A DNA stretch of 64,000 nt from NCBI GenBank assembly GCA_022749755.1, contig CM040444.1, positions 17,963,274 to 18,027,273 of the forward strand. Direction: 5' to 3'. Positions 50,540 through 61,689 of the stretch are shown here, piece by piece (position 1 is the stretch's first letter; each line of letters opens with the position of its first letter). The translations under genes were made by a program, and so were the position numbers. This DNA comes from Azadirachta indica. Taxonomy: Eukaryota; Streptophyta; Magnoliopsida; Sapindales; Meliaceae. The notes under the pieces were generated by a model. That model worked only from the letters and a program-made list of their open reading frames with translations, did not search any database and was not told the origin of the DNA.

Positions 50540-51661
50540 GTTGTATTGAGAGAGATTTTCAGGCATAATAATAATTCTTTTATTGTCATGAAAAAATGTT
50601 TCGTCGTGATGAAGAATTCTTTGGTCATAAGAAAGAAATCTTCTGTCATATTGAATAAATTTTCAGTAAGGTGTATTGAACACATTTTCAGACATGTTAT
50701 AATGCATTCAGCCATATTGAAGAGATTTTTAGGCATAAAAATAATTTTTTTGTCGTCATGAAGAAATCTTTCGTTGTGATGAAGAATTGTTTCGTCATAA
50801 GAAAAAAATCTTCTTTCATATTGAATAAATTTTCAGTAAGCCATATTGAAGATATTTTCAGACATGTTGTGATGTTTTCACTCATATTACAGAGATTTTC
50901 AGTCATGTAGAGAGATTTTTAAGCGTAACAATAATACTTCTGTCGCCATAAAGAAATCTTCTATTGTCATGAAGAATAGTATGGTCATAAGGAAGAAATC
51001 TTCTATAATATTGAATAAATTTTCAGTAAGCTATATTAAAGACTTTTACAGACATGTTGTTATGTATTCAGCTGTATTAAAGAGATTTTCGGGCATATAG
51101 AGAGATTTTCGGGTCTAAGAATAATTCCTTATCGTCATGAAGAAATCTTCCATCGTGATGCAGAATTGTTTGGTCTTAAGGAAGAAAACTTCTGTCATAT
51201 TGAATAAATTTTCAGTGAACCGTCTTGAAGACATTTTCAGTTATGTTAATGATGTTTTTAGTTGCGCTGAAGACATTTTTAGTCATGTAGATAGATTTTC
51301 AGGTGAAAGAATAATTTTTCTATCGTCATGAAAAACTCTTCGGTTGTGATGAAGAATTGTTTGGACTTAAGGAAGAAATCTTCTATCATATTTAATAAAT
51401 TTTCAGTAAGCTGTATTGAGCACATTTTCAAACATGTTGTGATGTATTCAGCCATTTGAAGAGATTTTAAGGTGTAAGAAAAATTCTTCTGTCGTCATGT
51501 AGAAATCTTCCGTTGTGATGCAGAATTGTTTGGTCTTAAAGAAGAAATCTTCTGTCATATTGAATAAATTTTCAGTAAGCCGTATTGAAGACATTTTCAG
51601 TTATGTTGATGATGTTTTTAGTCGCACTAAAGAGAGTTTTAGTCATGTAGAGAGATTTTCA

Positions 51662-52985
51662 GGTGTAAGAATAATTTTTCTTTCGTCGTGAAGAAATCTT
51701 CGATCATGATGAAGAATTATTTTGTCGCAGAGAAAAAATCTTCTGTCACATTTAATAAATTTTCAGTAAGTCGTATTTAAGATAGTTTCAACCATTTTAA
51801 TGATGTTTTCAACCGTATTGAACAGATTTTCAGTTATGTAGAGAGATTTTCAGGTGTAAAAATAATTCTTCTGTCACAAAAAAACATGTTCCGTCACGAT
51901 GAAAAATTGTTTAGTCATAAAGTATAAATTTTCTGTCATACTGAATAAATTTCTAGTAAGCCGTGTTAAAGATATTTTCACACATGTTTTGATGTATTTA
52001 GTCATATTGAAGAGGTTTTCAGACATGTAGATAGATTTTCAGGTGTGAGAATAATTTTTCTATTGTCATGAAAAAATTTTCCATCGTGATGAAGAATTCT
52101 TTGGTTATAAGGAAGCAGTCTTCTGTCATATTGAATAAATTTTTAGTAAGGCGTATTGAACATATTTTCAGACATGTTGTGATGTATTCAGCCATATTTA
52201 AGAGATTTTCAGGTGTAAAAATAATTGCTTTGTCGTCAAGAAGAAATCTTTAGTCGTGATGAAGAATTGTTTCGTCGTAAGGAAAAAATCTATTGTGATA
52301 TTGAATAAATTTTTAATAAGTCGTATTGAAGATAATTTTAGACATGGTCTGATGTTTTCATCCATATTACAGAGATTTTTAGCCTTGTACAGAGATTTTT
52401 AGGCTTAACAATAATTCTTCTGTCGCTATAACGAAATCTTCTATCGTCATGAAGAATTGTGTGGTCATAAGAAAGAAATCTTCTATCATATTGAATAAAT
52501 TTTTAGTAAACCGTATTAAAGACATTTTCAATTATGTTGATGATGTTTTTAGTTGCATTAAAGAGATTTTCTATCATGTAGAGAGATTTTCAGGCATAAG
52601 AATAATTCTTCTGTCGTTGTGAAGAAATCTTCCATTATGATTAAGAATTGTTTGGTCTTAGTGAAAAAATTTTCTGTTATATTGAATAAATTTTTAGTAA
52701 GTCGTATTTAACACATTTTCACACATGTATTGATGTATTCAGCCGTATTGAAGAGATTTTCAGTCACGTAGAGGGAGTTTCAGGCGCAAGAATATTTTCG
52801 CTGTCGTTATGAAGAAATTTTTCGTCGTGATGAAGAATTGCTTGGACTTAAGGAAGAAATCTTTTGTCATATTCAATAAATTTTCAGTAGGCCGTATTGA
52901 AGATATTTTGAGACATATTGTGATGTTTTAAGCCAAATTGAACAGATTTTCAATCATGGAGAGAAATTTTCAGGTGTAAAAATAA
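51662..52985 (+). repeat. Higher-order block, copy 2
   Basis: The same seven-monomer order as the block at 45,688, including CGATCATGATGAAG, CACACATGTTTTGATG, CACGTAGAGGGAGTTTCAGG and TTGGACTTAAGG. It is closest to the copy at 55,449, with a near-constant offset of about 3,787-3,788 bp. Confidence 0.8.
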
Positions 52986-55448
52986 TTCTTGGATCGTCAT
53001 GAATAAATTTTCTGTCGTGGTGAAAAATTTTTTGCTCATAAGGAAGAAATTTTTGTCATATTGAATAAATTTTCAATAAGTCATATTGAAGACATTTTCA
53101 GACATGTCATGATGTATTCAACTATATTGAAGAGATTTTCAATCATGTAGAGAAATTTTCAGTTGTAGCAATAATTCTTTTGTCGTTATGAAGAAATCTT
53201 TTGTCGTGATAAAGAATTGTTTGGTCTTAAGGAACAAATCTTCTGTCACAGCGCATAAATTTTCAGTAAGCCGTATTAAAGACGTTTTCAGACATGTTAT
53301 GATGTATTAAACCATATTGAAGAGATTTTCAGGCGTAAGAATAATTTTTTTATCGTCATGAGGAAATTTTTCATCGTGATGAAGAATTCCTTGGTCGTAA
53401 GGAAGAAATCTTTTGTCATATTAAATAAATTTTTAGTAAGGCGTATTGAACACATTTTCAAACATGTTGTGATGTATTCAGCCATATTGAAGAGATTTTT
53501 ATGCGAAAAAATAATTTTTTTACCGTCATGAAGAAATTTTTCGTCGTGATGAAGAATTGTTTCGTCGTAAGGAAAAAATTTTCTGTCATAATGAATAAAT
53601 TTTCAGTAAGCCGTATTGAAGACATTTTCAGCTTTGTTGATGATGTTTTTAGTCGCACTGAAGAGATTTTTAATCATGTAGAGAGGTTTTCAAGTGTAAG
53701 AATAATTTCTCTAACGTTATGAAAAACCCTTCCATTGTGATGAAAAACTATTTGGACTTAAAGAAGAAATCTTCTGCTATATTCAATAAATTTTCAGTAG
53801 GCCGTATTGAAGATATTTTGAGACATGTTGTGATGTTTTAAGTCAAATTGAAGAGATTTCCAGTAATGTAGAGAGATTTTTAGGCGTAAAAATAATTCTT
53901 CTATCGTCATGAATAAATTTTCTGTCGTGATGAAAAATTTTTTGGTCATAAGTAAGAAATCTTTTGTCATATTAAATAAATTTTTAGTAAGGCATATTGA
54001 ACACATTTTTAGAGATGTTATGATGTATTTAGCTATATTGAAGAGATTTTCAGTCATGTAGAGAGATTGTCAGGTGTAAAAATAATTCTTTTATCGTTAT
54101 AAAGAAATCTTCTGTCGTGATAAAGAATTGTTTGGTCCTAAGGATCAAATCTTCAGTCATATCGAATAAATTTTCAGTAAGCCATATTGAAAACGTTTTC
54201 GGATATCTTGTGATGTATTCAACCATATTGAAGAGATTTTCATTCATACAGAGAGATTTTCAGGCATAAGAATAATTTTTTTTCGTCATGAAGAAATCTT
54301 CTGTCGTGATGAAGAATTTTTGGGTTTGAAGGAAGAAATCTTCTGTCATATCGAATAAATTTTCAATAAGCAGTATCAAAGACATTTTCAGCCATGTTGA
54401 TGATGTTTTCTACCATATTGAAAAGATTTTTGTTCATGTAAAAATTTTTCATCGTGATGAAGAATTGTTTAGTCGTAAGGTAGAAACCTTCAGTAAACCG
54501 TGTTGAAGACATTTTCAGCTGTATTGACGAAATTTTCAGTCATTTAGAGAGATTTTTCTGTGTAAGAATAATTATTCAGTCGTTAGGAAGAAATCTTTCG
54601 TCGAGATAAAGAATTGTTTTGTCATAAGAAAGAAATTTTCTATGATATTGAATAAATTCTCAATAAGGCGTATTGAACACATTTTCACACATGTTGTGAT
54701 GTAGTCAGCCATATTAAGGAGATTTTAAGTCATGTAGAGAGATTTTCAAGGTAAATAATAATTCTTCCGTCGTGATGAGAAATTATTTCGTCGTAAGGAA
54801 AAATTTTTTTGTCATATTGAATAAATTTTCAATAAGCCATATTGAAAATATTTTCACATATGTTGATGACATTTTCAGTTGTATTGAGGAGATTTTAATT
54901 CATTTAGTGAGTTTTTCAAGCGTAAGAATAGTTTTCTATCATCATGAAGAAATCTTGTGTCGGGATGAAGAATTTTTTTGTCTTAAGGAAGAAATTTTCT
55001 GTGATATTAAATCAATTTTCAGTCAGGTGTGTTGAACACATTTTCAGACATGTTGTGATGTATTCAGCCATATTGAAGAGATTTTAAGTCATGTAGATAG
55101 ATTTTCAGGGTAAAGAATAATTCTTCCGTCGTCATGAAAATTTATTTCGTCGTAAGGAAAAAATTTTCTGTGGTATTGAATAAATTTTTGGTAAGCTGTA
55201 TTGAAGACATTTTCAACCATTTTAAAGATGTCTTTAACTGTATTGAAGAAATTTTCAGGCATAAGAATAATTCTTTAATTATTAGGAAGAAATCTTTCGT
55301 CGTGAAGAGTAATTGTTTAGTAGTACGGTAGAAATCTTCTGTCATATTGAATAAACTTTTAGTAAGCCATGTTGAAGACATTTTCAAGCATGTTGATGAT
55401 GTTTTCAGCCGTATTGAAGAGATTTTCAGTCATGTAGAGAGATTTTCA

Positions 55449-56760
55449 GGTGTAAGAATAATTGTTCTTTTGTCATGAAAAAATCTTCGATCATGATGAA
55501 GAATCATTTCGTTGTAAGAAAAAAATCTTCTATCATATTCAATAAATTTTCAGTAAACTGTATTGAAGATATTTTCAACCATTTTAATGATGCTTTCAGC
55601 CGTATTGAACAGATTTTTTGTCATGTAGAGAGATTTTTAGGTGTAAGAATAATTCTTCTGTCGCCAAAAAGAAATCTTCCGTCGCGATGAAGAATTGTTT
55701 AGTCATAAAGTATAAATCTTCTCTCATACTGAATAAATTTTTAGTAAGCTGTATTAAATACGTTTTCACACATGTTTTGATGTATTCAGTCTTAGTGAAG
55801 CGATTTTCAGACATGTAGAGAGATTTTTAGGCGTAAGAATAATTTTTCTATTGTCATGAAAAAATCTTCCATCGTGATGAAGAATTCTTTGGTCATAAGG
55901 AAGCAATCTGCTGTCATATTGAATAAATTTTCAGTAAGGCGTATTAAACATATTTTCAGACATGTTGTGATGTATTCAGCCATATTTAAGAGATTTTCAA
56001 GCGTAAGAATAATTTCTTTGTCGTCAAAAAGAAATCTTTAGTCGTGATGAAGAATTGTTTCGTCATAAGAAAAAAATCTACTGTGATATTGAATAAATTT
56101 TCAATAAGCCGTATTGAATATAATTTTAGACATGTTCTAATGTTTTCAGCCATATTACAGAGATTTTCAGTCTTGTAGAGAGATTTTTAGGCGTAATAAT
56201 AATTCTTCTGTCGCCATAATGAAATCTTCTATCGTCATGAAGAATTGTGTGGTCATAAAGAACAAATCTTCTATCATATTTAATAAATTCTTAGAAAGCC
56301 ATATTAAATACATTTTCAACTATGTTGATGATGTTTTTAGTTGCATTAAAGAGATTTTCCGTTATGTAGAGAGATTTTCAGGCAGAAGAATAATTCTTCT
56401 GTCGTTGTAAAGAAATCTTCCGTTTTGATGAAGAATTGTTTGGTCGAAGTGAAAAAATTTTCTGTTATATTGAATAATTTTTCAGTAAGTCGTATTGAAC
56501 ACATTTTCACATATGTATTGATGTATTCAGCCGTATTGAAGAGATTTTTAGTCACGTAGAGGGAGTTTCAGGCGCAAGAATATTTTCTCTGTCGTTATGA
56601 AGAAATCTTTTCTCGTGATGAAGAATTGCTTGGACTTAAGGAAGAAATCTTCTGTCATATTCAATAAAATTTTAGTAAGTCGTATTGAAAACATATTTAG
56701 ACATGTTGTGATGTTTTCAGCCAAATTGAAGAGATTTTCAGTTATGCAAAGAGATTTTCA
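55449..56760 (+). repeat. Higher-order block, copy 3
   Basis: Matches the block at 51,662 monomer for monomer. Shared private variants include CACGTAGAGGGAGTTTCAGG, GCGCAAGAATATTTTC and GAAGAATTGCTTGGACTTAAGG. The offset changes by only about one base over more than 1.1 kb. Confidence 0.8.
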
Positions 56761-59700
56761 CGCGTAAGAATTGTTCTTCTGTCGTCATGAAAAAATCTTC
56801 TGTCTTGATGAAGAATTTTTTGGTCATAAAGAAAAAATCTTCTGTCATATTGAATAAATTTTCAATAAACTGTATGGAAGACATTTTCAGATATATTGTG
56901 ACGTATTCAGCCATATTGAATAGATTTTCAGACGCAAGAATAATTTTTCTGTCGTTATGAAGAAATCTTCGGTCGTGATGAAGAATTGTTTGGTCTTAAG
57001 GAAGAAATATTCTGTTATATCGAATAAATTTTCAGTGAGTCGTATTAAAGACATTTACAGACATGATGTGGTGTATTCATCTATATTAAAGAGATATTCA
57101 GGCATGCAGAGAGATTTTCAGGCATCAGAATAAATTTTCTGTCATACTGAATAAATTTTTAGTAAGCCGTATTGAAGACATTTTCAGTTATGTTGATGAT
57201 GTTTTTAGTCGCACTGAAGAGAGTTTTAGTTATGTAGAGAGATTTTCAGACATAAGAATAATTCTTCTATTGTCATCAAAAAATCTTTCGTCGTGATGAA
57301 TAATTCTTAGGTCATAAGGAAGAAACGTTCTGTTATATTGAATAAATTTTCAGTAAGACGTATTGAACACATTTTCAAACATGTTGTGATGTATTCAGCC
57401 ATAATGAATAGATTTTCAGGCGTAAGGATAATTTTTTTATCGTCATGAAGAAATCTTTCGTCGTGATGAAAAATTTTTTCGGTATAAGAAAAAAATCTTC
57501 TGTCATATTGAATAAATTTTTAGTAAGCCGTATTGAAAATATTTTCAGCCATGTTGTGATGTTTTCAACCATATTATTGAGATTTTCAGTAATGTAGAGA
57601 GATTTTTAGGCGTAATAATAATTCTTCTGTCACCATAAAGAAATTTTCTGTCGTCATGAAGAATAGTATGGTTATGAGGAAGAAATTTTCAGTAAGTCAT
57701 TTTAAAAACATTTACAGAAATGTTGTGATGCATTCAGCTATATTGAAGAAATTTTCAGGCATGTAGAGAGATTTTCAGGTATAAGAATAATTCTTCTATC
57801 ATCATGAAGAAATCTTTCGTCGTGATGAAAAATTGTTTCGTCTTAAGGAAGAAATCTTCTACCATGTTGAATAAATTTTCAGTAAGCCGTATTGAAGACA
57901 TTTTCAGACATGTTGATGACATTTTCAGCCATATTGAAGAGATTTTCAGTCATATAGATAGATTTTTAGGCGTGAGAATAATTCTTCTGTCGTCATGAAG
58001 AAATCTTACGTTGTGATGAAGAATTGTTTCGTCGTAAGGAAAAATTCTTCTGTTTTATTGAATAAGTTTCAGTAAGCTGTATTGAAGACATTTTCAGATA
58101 TGTTGTGATGTTTTCAGTCATGTAGAGAGATTTTCAGTTGTAAAAATAATCATTCTGTTGTTATGAATATTTTTTTTGGTCATAAGGACAAAATCTTTTA
58201 TCATATTCAATAAATTTTTAGTAAGCCGTATTGAAAACATTTTCAGACATGTTGTGATGTTTTCAGCCAAATTAAAGATATTTTTAGTCATGCAGAGAGA
58301 TTTTCAGGCGTCAGAATAATTCTTCTATCGTCTTGGAGAAATCTTCCATCGTGATGAAGAATTTTTCAGTCATAAGGAAGAAATTTTTTATCATATTAAA
58401 TTAATTTTTAGTATGCTGTATTGAAGACATTTTCAGACATATTGTCATGTTTTCAGTCAAATTGATGAGATTTTGTGTCATGTAGAGAGATTTTCAGGCG
58501 TAAAAATAATTCTTCTGTCGTCATGAATAAATATTCTGTCGTGATGAAAAATTTTTTGGTCATAAGCAATAAATCTTTTGTCATATTGATTAAATTTTTA
58601 GTAAACTGTATTAAAGATATTTTCAGACATGTTATGATGTATTTAGCCATATTGAAGAGATTTCCAGTCATGTAGAGAGATTTTCAAGCATAAAAATAAT
58701 TCTTCTATCGTCATGGAGAAATCTTCTGTCTTGTGAAGAATTTTTAAGTCATAAGGAAGAAATCTTCTATCATATTAAATAAATATTCAGTAAGCTGTAT
58801 TGAAAACATTTTCAGACATGTTGTGATGTATTCAGCCATATTGAAGAGATTTTGAGTCTTGTATAGAGATTTTTAGACGTGAAAATAATTCTTCTGTCGT
58901 CGTGAAGAAATCTTCCGTTACGATGAAGAATTGTTTGGTCGTAATGAAAAAATTTTCTGTCATATTGAATAAATTTTGAATAAGGCATACTGAAGACATT
59001 TTCACACATGTTGTAATGTGTTCAGCCAAATTGAAGAGATTTTCTGTCATGCAAAGAGAGTTTCAAGCGTAAAAATAATTTTTCTGTCGTCATGAATAAA
59101 TCTTTTATCGTGATGAAAAATTTTCTACTCATAAGCAATATATCTTTTGTCATATTGAATAAATTTTCAGTAAGCCGTATTGAAGACATTTTCAGATATG
59201 TTATGATGTATTCAGCCATATTGAATAGAATTTCAGTCATGTAGAGAGATTTTTAGGCGTTATGAATAATTCTTCTGTCGTTATGAAGAAATCTACTGTC
59301 GTGATGAAGAATTGTTTGGTCTTAAGGAAGAAATCTTCTGTCATAACGAATAAATTTTCAGTATGTCGTGTTCAAGACATTTTCAGCTATGCTGATGATG
59401 TTTTATGTAGCACTAAAGAGATTTTCTGTGATGTAGAGAGATTTTAGGTGTAAGAATAATTCTTCTGTTCTCGTGAAGAAATCTTCTCTCGTGATGAAGA
59501 ATTGTTTGGTCGTAATGAAAAAATCCTCTGTCATATTGAATAAATTTTCAGTAAGGCGTATTGAAGACATTGACACACATGTTTTGATGTATTCAGCCGT
59601 GTTGAAGAGATTATCAGTCATATAGAGAGAGTTTCAGGCGTAAGAATATTTTCTTTGTCGCTATAAAAAAATTTTCCGTCGTGATAAGGAATTGTTTGGA

Positions 59701-61689
59701 CTTAAGGAAGAAATCTTCTGTTATATTCAATAAATTTTTAGTATGCAGTATTGAAGGCATTTCAGACATGTTGTGATGTTTTCAGCGAAATTAAAGAGAT
59801 TTTCAGTCATGCAGAGTGATTTTCATGCATAAGAATAACTCTTCTGTCATCATCAAGAAATTTTACGTCGTGATGAAACACTGTTTGGTCGTAAAGTAGA
59901 AATATTTTGTCATATTGAATATATTTTTGGTGAGCCATATTGAAGACATTTTTAGTCACGTTGATGATGTTTTCAGTTGTATTAAAGAGATTTTTAGTCA
60001 TGTAGAGAGATTTTCAAGCGTGAAAATAATTGTTTCGACTTAAGGAAGAAATCTTCTGTCATATTGAATAAATTTTCAGTAAGCCGTATGGAAGATATTT
60101 TCAGACATGCTGATGACATTTTCAGCCATATTGAAGAGATTTTCAGACGTAAGAATAATTCTTCTGTTGTCATTAAGAAATCTTTTGTCGTGATGAAGAA
60201 TAATTTCGTCGTAAGTAAAAATCCTTCTGTCATATTGAATAAGTTTTCAGTAAGCTGTAATGAAGACGTTTTCAGATATGTTGTGATGTTTTCAGCCATA
60301 TTACAGAGATTTTTAAGCGTAGGAATAATTCTTCTATCGTCATGAAGAAATCTTACGTCGTGATGAAGAATTGTTAGGTCTTAAGGAAGAAATCTTCTGT
60401 GATATGAATAAATTTTTAGTAAGCCATAGTGAAGACATTTTTAGTTATGTTGATGATGTTTTACTCGCACTGAAGGGATTTTCAGTCATATAGAGAGATT
60501 TTTAAGCGTAAGAATAATTCTTCTGTCGTCATCAAGAAATCTTTCGTCGTGATAAAAAAATTGTTTGGTCGTAATGAAAAAATTTTCTGTTATATTGAAT
60601 AAATTTTCAGTAAGGCCTACTGAAGATATTTACACACATGTTTTGATGTATTCAGTTGTATTGAAGAGATTTTCAGTTATATAGACAGAGTTTCAGGCGT
60701 AAGAATATTTCCTCTGTCGTTATGAAGAAAGCTTCCGTCGTGATTAAGAATTGTCTATTTGTAATGAAAAAATCTTCTGTCATATTGAATAAATTTTCAG
60801 TAAGGCGTATTGAGGACATTTACACAGGTGTTTTGATGTATTCTGCCGCATGGAAGAAATTTTCAGTCACGTTGATGTTTTCAGCCGTATTAGGGAGATT
60901 TTCAGGCGTCATGAAGAAATCTTATGTCGTGATGAAGAATTGTTTTGTTGTAAGAAAGAAATCTTCTGTAATATTGAATAAATTTTCAGTAAGCCGTATG
61001 GAAGATATTTTCAGACATGTTGGTGGCATTTTTAGCCATATTTAAGAAATTTTCAGTCATATAGAGAGATTTTAAGGCGTAAGAACAATTCTTCTGTTGT
61101 CATCAAGAAATCTTCCGTCGTGATGAAGAATTGTTTCGTTGTAAGTAAAAAATCTTCTGTCATATTGAATAAGTTTTCAGTAAGCCGTATTGAATACATT
61201 TTCAGATATGTTGTGATGTTTTCAGCCATATTATAGAGATTTTCAATCATATAGAGAGATTTTCAGGCGTGAGAATAATTTTTCTGTCGTCGTGAAGAAA
61301 TCTTACGTCGTGATAAAGAATTATTAGATCTTAAGGAAGAAATCTTTTGTCATATTGAATAAATTTTCAGTAAGCCGTACTGAAGATATTTTCAGATATG
61401 TTGTAATGTTTTTAGCCAAATTGAAGAGATTTTCTCTCATGGGGAGAGATTTTCAGACGTAAAAATAATTCTTCTATCGACATGAATAATTCTTCGGTCA
61501 TGATGAAAACTTTTTTAATCATAAGGAAGAAATCTTTTGTTATATTGAATAAATTTTCAGTAAGCTATATTGAAGACATTTGCAGACATGTTATGATGTA
61601 TTCAGTCATATTAAAGAGATTTTCAGGCGTAAGCATAATTCTTCTGTCGTCATAAAGAAATCTTATGTCATGATGAAGAATTGTTTGGT

